Source: JAGOBX01 sp017999075 [NCBI: Candidatus Babelota bacterium]
GTDB taxonomy: Bacteria > JAGOBX01
Length of the DNA stretch: 18,795 nucleotides
Direction: 5' to 3'
Assembly (NCBI GenBank): GCA_017999075.1
Contig: JAGOBX010000012.1
Span: forward strand, 1-18,795
The notes below the pieces were generated by a model. The model searched no databases and was not told the DNA's origin. It worked only from the letters and a program-made list of their open reading frames with translations. This document shows positions 1-8,824 of this stretch, piece by piece. The position numbers were made by a program, and so were the translations under genes. The stretch's first letter is position 1, and each line of letters starts with the position of its first letter.

Positions 1-680
1 TAAAAAATATGCTTATAGACTTCGGCGTCAGATTTAACAAAAAAGAAAACTCTAAAGTTTATCTTCTTGAATCGCTTAATAAACTTTTGATAAAAGAATA
101 TTCTGAAAACAGGATTGTGGCAACAATAATAGACGAATCTCAATTAATTAGCATTGAAACTCTCGAAGAAATAAGACTGCTGACAAACCTTGAGACCAAC
201 AATCACAAATTAATTCAAATAATTTTATGCGGTCAGCCTGATTTTGACAGAATAATAAATTCGGACAGACTGCAGCAATTAAAACAAAGGATTAATTTTT
301 ATTGTCATCTTCTTCCGCTGTCTTTTGAAGAAATGATTAATTATATAAATCACAGGATGCACATAGCAGGCCGTCCTGAACCAGTTCCAATAACCGAAAA
401 CGCATTAAAACTTATTTATTTTTATTCAAAAGGAATACCGAGAATAGTAAACTCAATATGCGACAAATCAATGATTTCGGCATATGCTTATGATAAATCT
501 GAAGTAAATGTAAATTGCGTTGTATCAGGAATACAGATGCTTGAAGGCAATACTGACAGGAAAAAAGTATATATAGAACTTTTTAAAATAATGATATCCC
601 GATATTACAGATACGCTTTCTGGATAACAATTATTTTTTTTCTGGCATTAATATATTTATCAAAAATAATGAATGTTTGA
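1..680 (+). CDS. ExeA/GspA-like AAA ATPase, 5' end outside window
   Basis: This is the C-terminal part of an ExeA/GspA-type AAA+ ATPase. The frame is open to the left edge and the Walker A half is missing, so the ATG at 9 is probably an internal methionine. Counting from that Met, a Walker B strand ends in Asp42-Glu43 (VATIIDE), followed by the family-typical LLTNLET, a sensor-like ILCGQP (72-77), an LKQR arginine (94) and a GIPRIVN sensor-2 segment (142-148). A hydrophobic segment at about 203-219 forms a C-terminal membrane anchor, and the protein ends just after it. Classical GspA continues into a periplasmic peptidoglycan-binding domain, which is absent here. Known family members energise secretin or type II secretion assembly or exopolysaccharide export. 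The GspB-like gene starting 14 bases downstream supports a paired function. The family is clear; the exact machine is inferred. Confidence 0.85.
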   Translation, partial: KNMLIDFGVRFNKKENSKVYLLESLNKLLIKEYSENRIVATIIDESQLISIETLEEIRLLTNLETNNHKLIQIILCGQPDFDRIINSDRLQQLKQRINFYCHLLPLSFEEMINYINHRMHIAGRPEPVPITENALKLIYFYSKGIPRIVNSICDKSMISAYAYDKSEVNVNCVVSGIQMLEGNTDRKKVYIELFKIMISRYYRYAFWITIIFFLALIYLSKIMNV

Positions 681-694
681 TTCTGGAGTTCAAT

Positions 695-1612
695 ATGAGC
701 ATAATAAAGAAAGCTCTTGATAAAGCTGAAAAAGAAAAGCAATCTTCTGTAAACGAACAACATACTGCAGAACACAGCAATAAAGAAACTTCAAAAGATT
801 ATTCTGTTAAAAATTCAAATTCAATTGATAAAAAAGTAAATCCTATGTTTGAACCTCCTATTGATAAGACAAAACCTTATATTAAAAAAAAAATACGTAT
901 GCATTCAAAAAATAAAGTTGATAACATATTATTTTCTATTACTATTTTACTGATGATTTTATCTCTTCCCTTATTTATTAATATAAAAAAATTCTTCAAA
1001 ACTAAAAATGATTTCGAATATAAAGAAAATTCTAATTTAATAGTCAGCGAAAAAAAAATTCCTTTAATAAAAGACGAAATAATAAGCAATAAAAACAATA
1101 CTGATGATAAATTCCAAAAACCGCAATCATCAACAAAAAATGAAATTATTCAAAATAATAATGAAAAAAAATCTGAAAAACAAATAAAAAAAGATATTTC
1201 AAACAACCCAAAAGTTGTATTTGAAAAAAAGAATGATATTCTAAAAAAAAATCAGACTATATCTGAAAAAACCGATATAAACGAAATTTTAGAAATATAT
1301 AACGACGGCGATAAACAAACAGCACTACTTATTTTAAAATCAAAGTATAAACGTTCGTCAAATGACCTGCAGCTGATTAAATTAATTGCAGAATTATCTT
1401 ACAATAGCGAAAATTATCAGGATGCAATTTTATATTATCAAAAATTAATTGATTTGGCTAACGACACCGAATCATATTTTAAAATAGGGTTATGTTACCA
1501 GATGTTTTTAAAAAATCCCAAAAAAGCAGCCTCATACTACCAAGAATATATCAAAAAAAACGGGATGTATTCTGAAAAAGTAAAGAATATGCTTGAAAAC
1601 ATAAAATACTAA
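695..1612 (+). CDS. GspB-like membrane protein with TPR tail
   Basis: I chose the ATG at 695, not the in-frame TTG at 677. A GGAG at 685-688 sits 6 bases upstream of 695, and the resulting N-terminus, MSIIKKALDKAEKEK, matches the conserved cytoplasmic start of GspB/ExeB-type proteins (MSxIxxALxKAExEr). The protein is 305 residues long. It has a charged, Lys/Asn-rich cytoplasmic part, one transmembrane segment at about 77-97, a low-complexity Lys/Asn/Glu linker, and two to three TPR-like helical hairpins in the last about 110 residues, including the TPR-like stretch NYQDAILYYQKLI. It follows the ExeA-like ATPase directly. By analogy with GspA-GspB, the two probably form a complex in which the ATPase acts in the cytoplasm and this partner reaches across the membrane. 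The TPR domain replaces the usual GspB C-terminal domain, so the partner it binds is unknown. Confidence 0.7.
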   Translation: MSIIKKALDKAEKEKQSSVNEQHTAEHSNKETSKDYSVKNSNSIDKKVNPMFEPPIDKTKPYIKKKIRMHSKNKVDNILFSITILLMILSLPLFINIKKFFKTKNDFEYKENSNLIVSEKKIPLIKDEIISNKNNTDDKFQKPQSSTKNEIIQNNNEKKSEKQIKKDISNNPKVVFEKKNDILKKNQTISEKTDINEILEIYNDGDKQTALLILKSKYKRSSNDLQLIKLIAELSYNSENYQDAILYYQKLIDLANDTESYFKIGLCYQMFLKNPKKAASYYQEYIKKNGMYSEKVKNMLENIKY

Positions 1613-1650
1613 TCAGGCTTCAATAATTTTCACAATTACAAAATAAGTTA

Positions 1651-1679
1651 TTGACTTTAATGATTCAAAATTATATTAT
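1651..1679 (+). promoter_or_regulatory. Sigma70-type promoter, nearly leaderless
   Basis: A -35 box TTGACT (1651-1656) is separated by 17 bases from a -10 box TATTAT (1674-1679). Overlapping TATATT alternatives lie at 1672-1677 and 1677-1682. Each box matches the consensus at five of six positions with ideal spacing. Transcription would start near 1686, only about 8 bases before the ATG at 1694, and no Shine-Dalgarno sequence is visible there. It probably drives the HEAT-like gene and the tightly packed genes after it. AT-rich DNA yields chance matches, but this one has both boxes and correct spacing. Confidence 0.6.
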
Positions 1680-1693
1680 ATTTTCCAAGTATT

Positions 1694-2494
1694 ATGAGAA
1701 AAATATACAAACTATTATTCATATATATTGCATTCATTATAATAATTTCAGTCAACCTGCGCGCAGATGATCTTTCCGAAGAAATATTTTATTTTGATAC
1801 GGAAAATCCGGGAATCAAAAAAAATATAGAAAATGCGCCGATGTCAATAAAAATAAAAGTATTGATCAATCAGTTTAATCAGTATGACGACATAGAATCA
1901 CGTACCGATGCTATTTTTAACGCTGGGAAACTTGGTTCTGAATCAATTGATTTTTTTAATTACATTTATAATAAGTCTCAAAATCCTATAATAAAAATAG
2001 AAGCTTTAAAATCTATTTATAAATATAAACTCAATTTTAAAGAAATAATACTTGATGCAGTAAATAATAATGTTAATGATTCCATAATAATACTGGGAAT
2101 AGAATGTGCTGTAAATCTAAACGATACTGACAGACTGATTCTTATTGAAAACTGTTTTTCAAGAAAAAATAATGTTTTTTATATATCGCATCTTCTTCCT
2201 ATTTTATTTTTAAATCCTGAAAACAATAAAAATTTCATACGGAGAATATTGATGCACGACGATCTAGAATTAAGAATGTCCTGTTATAAATATCTTGTCA
2301 ATTCTGCTCCGAAACTGTTCGAACTTACATGTTTAGGAATGTTTGATGAAAACCCTTTTATAAATAGATTTATATTATCAAAATACAAACTGTACGGAGA
2401 CAATAACGGAAAACAATTACTGTATTACGGATTGAATTCATCCGATAAAACAGTTTCAGATTACGCTAAAACATTATTAACAACAAATTATTAA
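1694..2494 (+). CDS. Exported HEAT-like repeat protein
   Basis: This 266-residue protein begins with a short basic stretch and a long hydrophobic core (about residues 7-20), then NLRADD, which looks like a signal-peptidase cleavage site near residue 24. It is therefore probably exported. The rest is a series of amphipathic helix pairs that resemble HEAT/armadillo repeats, for example the stretches SRTDAIFNAGKLGSESIDFF and KIEALKSIYKYKLN. No catalytic motif is visible, so a scaffold or binding role is the most one can infer. The ATG is the first in frame after a good promoter and has no Shine-Dalgarno sequence. malQ follows 22 bases after the stop. I do not recognise a named family. Confidence 0.7.
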   Translation: MRKIYKLLFIYIAFIIIISVNLRADDLSEEIFYFDTENPGIKKNIENAPMSIKIKVLINQFNQYDDIESRTDAIFNAGKLGSESIDFFNYIYNKSQNPIIKIEALKSIYKYKLNFKEIILDAVNNNVNDSIIILGIECAVNLNDTDRLILIENCFSRKNNVFYISHLLPILFLNPENNKNFIRRILMHDDLELRMSCYKYLVNSAPKLFELTCLGMFDENPFINRFILSKYKLYGDNNGKQLLYYGLNSSDKTVSDYAKTLLTTNY

Positions 2495-2516
2495 ATATAA
2501 AAACAAGGAAAAATTT

Positions 2517-4046
2517 ATGGAAACAAAAAAACCTAAAAATGAGAAAAAATCAGGCGTACTCCTGCACATAACTTCTTTACCCGGAAATGATTTAATTGGA
2601 ACGCTGGGAAAAAAATGTTTTAAATTCATTGATTTTTTAGAAAAAAGCGGTCAAACAATTTGGCAGATAAACCCGCTCGGGCCTACAGGTTATGGAGATT
2701 CTCCTTATCAAAGTTTTTCAGCGTTTGCAGGGAATATCTGGATAATAGATATCGAAGAATTTGTTGAAACCGGTTATCTCGAAAAGAACGATTGGGAAAA
2801 TTATGTATTGAATTCAAACAAAACCAAAGTGGATTTCGGAAGATTGACTTCAACAAAACTTCAATTATTGTTTAAAATTTACAAAAATGTTTTTTCAAAT
2901 GACAGACATTCAATACTTGACGGATTCGAAAAATTCTGCGAAGAATATAAATGGTGGCTGAACGATTTTGCAATATTCATGTCTTTAAAATCATTTTTCG
3001 GAGGGAAATGCTGGAATCAATGGCCAGAAGACATAAAATTACGTTATCAACACGCTCTGGTTCATTATGGAACCAAATTAAAAGATGATGTTTTATTCCA
3101 TAAATTTCTTCAATATATATTTTTCAGACAATGGATGAAAATAAAAAAATACGCAAACTCAAAAAATATAAACATCATAGGCGATGTTCCAATATTTGTC
3201 GCTTATGACAGTTCCGATGTTTGGTCCCAACGTCATTATTTTATGCTTGACCGAGATGGAAACCCTTCTTTTGTAGCCGGAGTTCCTCCAGATTATTTCA
3301 GCGAAACAGGACAATTATGGGGGAATCCTTTATATAATTGGGAAAGTTTTAAACACACAGAATTCGATTGGTGGCTGAAACGTATAGGTTATTCGCTTTA
3401 TATATTTGACGGAGTCAGAATAGATCATTTTCGTGGATTTGAAGCTTACTGGACAATCCCGGCTTCTGAAAAAACAGCTATAAATGGTTATTGGTCGAAA
3501 GCTCCGTGTTATCAATTATTCAATAAAATATATTCGGTTTTAAAATCACCATTTATTATAGCCGAGGATTTGGGTATTATTACTGAAGAAGTAGAAAAAT
3601 TCAGAGATACTTATAAATTACCCGGAATGAAGGTATTGCAGTTTGCATTTGAAACACCTGACAACGATTATCTTCCGCACAATTATTTAAATGGAAACTG
3701 TGTGGTATATACAGGAACCCATGATAATGAAACCACATTAGGATGGTATAAAAATCTAAATGAAAAAGCTAAAAATACGGTTAAACAATACATTCCCGGA
3801 ATATCAACAAAAACATGCTGCTGGAGAATGATTGAATATGCAATTGCATCTTCAGCAAAATATGCAATTATTCCTATGCAGGATCTATTTGAACTTGACA
3901 ATTCGGCAAGAATGAATGCTCCGTCAGTAGCATCAGGAAACTGGCAATGGAGATATGAAGACAAACAACTGACTCCGGATATAATGCAAAAATTATTAAA
4001 CTTATGTATTTTATATAATAGAACAACTCCTAAAAAAACAGATTAG
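2517..4046 (+). CDS. malQ: 4-alpha-glucanotransferase (amylomaltase)
   Basis: This is a GH77 amylomaltase, which transfers alpha-1,4-glucan segments between maltooligosaccharides in cytosolic maltodextrin and glycogen metabolism. The 509-residue length is normal for the family. Landmarks run in the expected order: GPTGYGDSPYQSFS (55-68), IGDVPIFVAYDSSDVW (221-236), the nucleophile Asp303 in RIDHFRGFE (301-309), the acid/base Glu350 in AEDLG, the transition-state stabiliser Asp403 in THDNET, and the C-terminal MQDLFEL with NAPSVASGNWQWR. All three catalytic acids are present. The start has AAGGAA at 2505-2510, 6 bases ahead of the ATG. The histidine-kinase gene begins one base after the stop. 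No other maltose or glycogen genes are visible nearby, so the operon placement gives no pathway context. Confidence 0.97.
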   Translation: METKKPKNEKKSGVLLHITSLPGNDLIGTLGKKCFKFIDFLEKSGQTIWQINPLGPTGYGDSPYQSFSAFAGNIWIIDIEEFVETGYLEKNDWENYVLNSNKTKVDFGRLTSTKLQLLFKIYKNVFSNDRHSILDGFEKFCEEYKWWLNDFAIFMSLKSFFGGKCWNQWPEDIKLRYQHALVHYGTKLKDDVLFHKFLQYIFFRQWMKIKKYANSKNINIIGDVPIFVAYDSSDVWSQRHYFMLDRDGNPSFVAGVPPDYFSETGQLWGNPLYNWESFKHTEFDWWLKRIGYSLYIFDGVRIDHFRGFEAYWTIPASEKTAINGYWSKAPCYQLFNKIYSVLKSPFIIAEDLGIITEEVEKFRDTYKLPGMKVLQFAFETPDNDYLPHNYLNGNCVVYTGTHDNETTLGWYKNLNEKAKNTVKQYIPGISTKTCCWRMIEYAIASSAKYAIIPMQDLFELDNSARMNAPSVASGNWQWRYEDKQLTPDIMQKLLNLCILYNRTTPKKTD

Positions 4047-4047
4047 T

Positions 4048-7000
4048 ATGGCAGCAGTTTTTTACAATAACAAAACTTTTTTTTCAACACTTGACAATCT
4101 GCCTGATATGATTTGGCTGGCAGATAAGAATAACAAATTTTACTTTTTCAATAAAGCATTCCTTGATTTTACGGGGAATACGCTCGAAAATCAAATAAAA
4201 AACGGATTAAATTCAAATATTCATCACGAAGACAAAGAATATTTTGCTGAAAACTTAATTTTAAATTTCAACCAAAAAAAACAGTTTAAAATAAATTTCA
4301 GGTTTCTAAAAAATAACGGGGAATTCAGATTCATAGAAAATAATGTCAGCCCGATGTGTAATGAAAAAAATGAAATCGAATATTTTTTAGGAATAATTTC
4401 TGACATCACAAAAAAAAATGAAATTTTCCCAGTTTGTGAAAATCACGATAAATTTTTGCAGGGTATAATAGATTCTCTAACTTCAAACATAGCGGTTATT
4501 GATAAAACAGGAACAATCATTACAACAAACAAATCTTGGAATACTTTTTTCAAATCAGACAAAGATCCAGCTGATTCCCAAATATGGATAGGAATTAATT
4601 ATCTTGAAGTTTTAAAAAAAGCCGCGGATAATAATGTTGAATATTCAAATGAAGCGTATCTCGGATTAAAACAGGTTCTGGAAGGTTCCCTCCCGCATTT
4701 CACAATGGAATACAAATTCACTCCTAAAAAAAAAGAACGATGGTATATTTTAAATGCAACTCCGTTAAAATGCGAAACCGGCGGAGTGGTAATAGGGCAT
4801 ATTGACATAACAGAAAGAAAAACAAATGAACATAACATAAAATCTCAGAATGACTTTCTCAGAAGCATTCTTGACTCATTCACAAATCCATTTTATGTGG
4901 TTGATGCAAAAACTTATACAATAACAATGATGAATTCTGCGGCTCAAAAAAAACTGCATAAAAAATACTCTGATAAAACAAATTTAAAATGCTATAATGT
5001 TTCTCATAAAAGCGATAAACCTTGTGAAATGTCAGAATTACTCTGCCCGGTACGCGAGATTAATAAAACTAAAAAACCTGTTTTGGTGGAGCATTCGCAT
5101 TTTGATCATTCAGACCATATAAGACATACTGAAATACGCGCATATCCTATATTTGATGAACAAGGCGAAGTGTCACAGGTTATAGAATATATTATTGATA
5201 TAACAGACAGAAAAAATGAAGATATATTAAAACTCAAACTATTCACAGCAATACAGCAGACTCCAAGCGTAATAGTCATAACCGATTTGAAAGGAAATAT
5301 AGAATTTGTCAATAAAGCTTTTGAAAAAAATACCGGGTATTCCGCTGAAGAAGTAAAGGGAAAAAGTACGCGTGTTTTAAAAACAGATTTTCATCCTGCT
5401 GAAGTCTATGTCGAATTATGGGGTACAATTTCTTCCGGAAAAATATGGCATGGCGAATTATTCAATAAACGCAAAGACGGAAGCACTTACTGGGAATATG
5501 CAGCTATATCTCCGATAATAAATGAAAAAGGAGAAATTATAAGTTATATAGCGGTTAAAGACGATATTACTGAACGTAAAAAAATCGAACAAGAACTCAA
5601 AGAAGCAAAAAAATCCGCAGAAATAGCAAATCAGTCAAAAAGCATATTTCTTGCAAACATGAGTCACGAAATAAGGACTCCGCTTAATGCTATACTCGGA
5701 TTTACTGATATCCTGCTTGCCGAAGAAAGTAACAAACAAAAAAAACAGCATCTTCAAATAATCAGCGATTCAGGGAAAAACCTTCTCGCATTAATAAATG
5801 ATATTCTTGATTTTTCAAAAATAGAAGCAGGAAAAATCATAATTGAAAAAACAAATTTTTCTATATTCAAATTATTTTCTCATATACACGGAATGTTCAT
5901 TTTCAAAGCAAAAGAAAAAAATATTATTTTTGAAACAGAAATTCCTTCAGATTTTCCGGATCTGATTTACGGCGACGAATACAGATTTAACCAAATAATA
6001 TTAAACCTTACAAGTAATGCTTTCAAATTCACTGAAAAAGGGAAAATCTTAATCAAAGCAGATTATGATAAAACAAATTCTATCATTTCAATATCCGTAT
6101 CAGATACTGGAATAGGAATACCGGAAAAAAAAATCAGTAAATTATTCAATCCATTCGAACAGCTCGACAGTTCAACTACAAGAAAATACGGAGGTACAGG
6201 TTTAGGATTGGCTATAACAAAAAAACTTACTGAACTTATGGATGGAAAAATTTTTATTGAAAGCAAGGAAAATGCCGGCAGTTTATTCAAAGTTGAAATT
6301 CCATGTCCAACAAAAGATTCATCAGTAAGTTTAACAGAAAAATCAAATATAAAATCTGCTGATTATGATAAAGAATTTATAAAACCTATAAAAATCAGCG
6401 GAGATAACATGGTTAAATCCTGGTTGTCAAAAATGGAAGGCAATACAAAATTAGAAAAACTTGTTATTATGGGAATACGCAGCCTTCCTGAAAAAATCGA
6501 GAGACTTAACAATTCTATCAATTCTAAAAATAATCAGGACATAAAATTCATTTCCCATGATATTAAAGGGTTCTCCGGCAATCTCGGAATGACAGAAATT
6601 TATGAATTATCAAGACAAATAGATAATGAAATAAGAAAAGAAAACTGCAATTATAATTTCATAAAATCAAAATTCGACGAACTTAACGAGGTTGTAAAAA
6701 ATATTCCGCCTGATTATTTCAATGCAGCTGACGGCAGTCAAAACCAGATTCAAAAAGAAAAAAAATACGAAAAATTCCAGATTCTTTTAGCTGAAGACAA
6801 TCCTGCAAACCAGATATTGCTTCAGACTTTTCTTGAAAAACTCGGTTTATTCTGCGATATAGCAGACAACGGGAAAATAGCCGTAGAAATGCTTTCAAAA
6901 AAAAAATACAATCTCCTTCTACTCGACATTCAGATGCCTGTTATGGATGGAGAAGCTGCGCTTAAAATAATACGTAGTGACAGCAGATATAAAAATCTGC

Positions 7001-7137
7001 ATATTATAGCTTTAACAGCAAACGCAATGAAAGGGGATTCTGAAAAATTTTTAAAAGCGGGATGCAACGATTATATTCCAAAACCAATTGACAGAAATTT
7101 GTTTAACAAAAAAATTACAAAATTAATACAAAAATAA
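4048..7137 (+). CDS. Cytosolic multi-PAS hybrid histidine kinase (PAS4-HisKA-HATPase-Hpt-REC)
   Basis: This 1029-residue sensor kinase has no transmembrane segment, so it should sense a cytosolic signal. Four PAS-type domains lie at about 10-125, 135-257, 268-388 and 395-512, ending in typical DITERK-like linkers. The third holds a Cys/His cluster (C315, H320, C326, C333, H349, H351). HisKA follows with phospho-acceptor His540 in MSHEIRTPLNA. HATPase_c has its N box around Asn653/Asn657, G1 DTGIGIP (686-692) and G2 GGTGLG (715-720). An Hpt-like segment with His837 in SHDIKGFSGNLG precedes a C-terminal receiver with Glu916-Asp917, phospho-acceptor Asp960, Thr990 and Lys1012. All catalytic residues are intact. 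The usual order in hybrid kinases is receiver then Hpt; here it is reversed. The start lies one base after the malQ stop with no Shine-Dalgarno sequence, suggesting coupled translation. No separate response regulator is present in the window. Confidence 0.93.
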   Translation: MAAVFYNNKTFFSTLDNLPDMIWLADKNNKFYFFNKAFLDFTGNTLENQIKNGLNSNIHHEDKEYFAENLILNFNQKKQFKINFRFLKNNGEFRFIENNVSPMCNEKNEIEYFLGIISDITKKNEIFPVCENHDKFLQGIIDSLTSNIAVIDKTGTIITTNKSWNTFFKSDKDPADSQIWIGINYLEVLKKAADNNVEYSNEAYLGLKQVLEGSLPHFTMEYKFTPKKKERWYILNATPLKCETGGVVIGHIDITERKTNEHNIKSQNDFLRSILDSFTNPFYVVDAKTYTITMMNSAAQKKLHKKYSDKTNLKCYNVSHKSDKPCEMSELLCPVREINKTKKPVLVEHSHFDHSDHIRHTEIRAYPIFDEQGEVSQVIEYIIDITDRKNEDILKLKLFTAIQQTPSVIVITDLKGNIEFVNKAFEKNTGYSAEEVKGKSTRVLKTDFHPAEVYVELWGTISSGKIWHGELFNKRKDGSTYWEYAAISPIINEKGEIISYIAVKDDITERKKIEQELKEAKKSAEIANQSKSIFLANMSHEIRTPLNAILGFTDILLAEESNKQKKQHLQIISDSGKNLLALINDILDFSKIEAGKIIIEKTNFSIFKLFSHIHGMFIFKAKEKNIIFETEIPSDFPDLIYGDEYRFNQIILNLTSNAFKFTEKGKILIKADYDKTNSIISISVSDTGIGIPEKKISKLFNPFEQLDSSTTRKYGGTGLGLAITKKLTELMDGKIFIESKENAGSLFKVEIPCPTKDSSVSLTEKSNIKSADYDKEFIKPIKISGDNMVKSWLSKMEGNTKLEKLVIMGIRSLPEKIERLNNSINSKNNQDIKFISHDIKGFSGNLGMTEIYELSRQIDNEIRKENCNYNFIKSKFDELNEVVKNIPPDYFNAADGSQNQIQKEKKYEKFQILLAEDNPANQILLQTFLEKLGLFCDIADNGKIAVEMLSKKKYNLLLLDIQMPVMDGEAALKIIRSDSRYKNLHIIALTANAMKGDSEKFLKAGCNDYIPKPIDRNLFNKKITKLIQK

Positions 7138-7141
7138 AATT

Positions 7142-8818
7142 ATGGATTTCAAAAAAATAATAGAACATTGGAATTATAAATGTCCGAATTGCGGTGCAGA
7201 TTTATCAGTCACAGACAAAGAATGCTATCACTGCAACCTTGATTTCACCAAACACATAACATTAGAAACACAAAAACAATTCAAAAAATTATTGGAAATG
7301 CTCCCTATTCCCGTAGTTTACTGGAAAATCTGGGAAACATTTTATGTCATGCTCATTTATCTTGTAGCAAACCTTTTGACCAACAGCATACAAATTAAAT
7401 ATGCTGATCTTGAAAGTGAGAAATATTTTTTGCTGACTATTTTACTAACTCTCGGAAACAGCATCATTTTATTTTCAGCAACATGGTTTATTGCAATAAA
7501 AAAATATAAACAAAAACCTGCAGTTATAGGAATTTCTTTAAAAGAAAACACAATCATATCCTCCTTAAACGGATTCAAATTCGCAATAATTTTCATATTT
7601 TTCAATACTCTTACTTTAAAATATATTTTTGCTACAGCAACAATTTATCCAAATAATTATTCCATTCTTCCTCTTCTGCTATATTCCAATTCATCAAAGA
7701 CATTAGTATTGTCAATTTTAATATTCGGCATTATAGTTCCTTTTTTTGAAGAAGTTTTTTTTAGAGGTTTTTTTTATAAGGCATTCAGGGTAAAATTCAG
7801 TTTCATTCAATCAGCAGTATTAACTTCAGTTATATTCGGAATTATGCATATAGAACCAACAATGATACCTTTCGGAATTATTTCAGGAATAGTTTTATGT
7901 TATCTTTATGAAAAATATATGACAATATGGCGCGGATATTTTTTACATTCTTCTGTAAATACATTTTTTATATTATTTTCTTTCAACAACGGAATTTTAA
8001 TAAAAAATATATCGTTTCAAAATTTAATACTGATATTTCTTTTAATTTCAATAATATTTCTGATTTTAAACTCCATAATTTCAAAATCTTTATCAATCAG
8101 CAAAATTCTAAAAAATTATTATAATAAATTAATCATTAGTTTTTCAATATTTCTTATATTTATCATCGGATTAATCAATTCACCTCAATTTATGGAAAAT
8201 AAATCATTCGTCGCTTTTAAAACATTTCTGCTGATTAACCAATCCCAGTTTCAAACAGCAGAAAAAATCATTGACACTGCAATGAAAAAATATAATGATG
8301 ATATAGAATTACTTATATTACTGCAAACAATATATTATTATGACGGAAACCATAAAAAATCTTATGATACAGGAAAAAAAATATTGTCGCAAATGTCAGA
8401 AGCCGATAAGAAATCAGATGAAAATTTATATATAGGAATAGTAACTAATATAGCTTTAAGTTCAATAGAAATCAATGAAGATTATTCAGAATATTTTGAT
8501 ATACTCAAAAAATATATCGAAAATAAAAAACAGGTTATGCCGGAAATATTTGAAGCTATAGGTTGGATTTATGTTCAGGAAAATAATCTTAAGATAGCAG
8601 AAGAATTAATTTATAAATTTCTGAAAGAACGCCAATCTTATTCAGAACTTGAATTAAGCGAAGTATATTATCATTTAGGTGTATTAAATTTAAAAAAACG
8701 GGATAAACAAACTGCTGGAAATTATTTTAAAAAATCAGCAGAATTCGGAAAAAAAAATTATTTTTCAAATAAAAGCTCAAAATTATCAAAAATACACGAA
8801 GGAAATTCTGTCATATAA
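7142..8818 (+). CDS. Zinc-ribbon / CPBP intramembrane protease / TPR fusion
   Basis: This is a three-part, 558-residue membrane protein. Residues 14-31 form a zinc ribbon (C14-x2-C17 and C28-x2-C31). The middle part (about 60-345) is polytopic and carries the CPBP/CAAX-protease (Abi) signature: E203-E204-x3-R208 (EEVFFR), F232-x3-H236 (FGIMH) and H269-x3-N273 (HSSVN). These are the conserved glutamates and histidines expected in the glutamate-type active site of Rce1-like enzymes. The last about 200 residues are soluble and helical with TPR-like repeats (for example YYHLGVLNLKKRDKQTAGNYF). Substrates are unknown; bacterial members process peptides or act in immunity or envelope stress. The gene starts 4 bases after the kinase stop, without a Shine-Dalgarno sequence. 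The domain calls are strong; the biological role is open. Confidence 0.88.
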   Translation: MDFKKIIEHWNYKCPNCGADLSVTDKECYHCNLDFTKHITLETQKQFKKLLEMLPIPVVYWKIWETFYVMLIYLVANLLTNSIQIKYADLESEKYFLLTILLTLGNSIILFSATWFIAIKKYKQKPAVIGISLKENTIISSLNGFKFAIIFIFFNTLTLKYIFATATIYPNNYSILPLLLYSNSSKTLVLSILIFGIIVPFFEEVFFRGFFYKAFRVKFSFIQSAVLTSVIFGIMHIEPTMIPFGIISGIVLCYLYEKYMTIWRGYFLHSSVNTFFILFSFNNGILIKNISFQNLILIFLLISIIFLILNSIISKSLSISKILKNYYNKLIISFSIFLIFIIGLINSPQFMENKSFVAFKTFLLINQSQFQTAEKIIDTAMKKYNDDIELLILLQTIYYYDGNHKKSYDTGKKILSQMSEADKKSDENLYIGIVTNIALSSIEINEDYSEYFDILKKYIENKKQVMPEIFEAIGWIYVQENNLKIAEELIYKFLKERQSYSELELSEVYYHLGVLNLKKRDKQTAGNYFKKSAEFGKKNYFSNKSSKLSKIHEGNSVI

Positions 8819-8824
8819 ATAATT

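Noticed and set aside
3683-3964. Opposite-strand open frame within malQ
   Set aside because: It is antisense to the conserved catalytic region of MalQ and shows no ribosome-binding site or known motif.
7927-8124. Second-frame open reading frame inside the CPBP protease gene
   Set aside because: It overlaps the membrane segments of the real gene in another frame and consists of Phe/Asn/Ile-rich low-complexity sequence.
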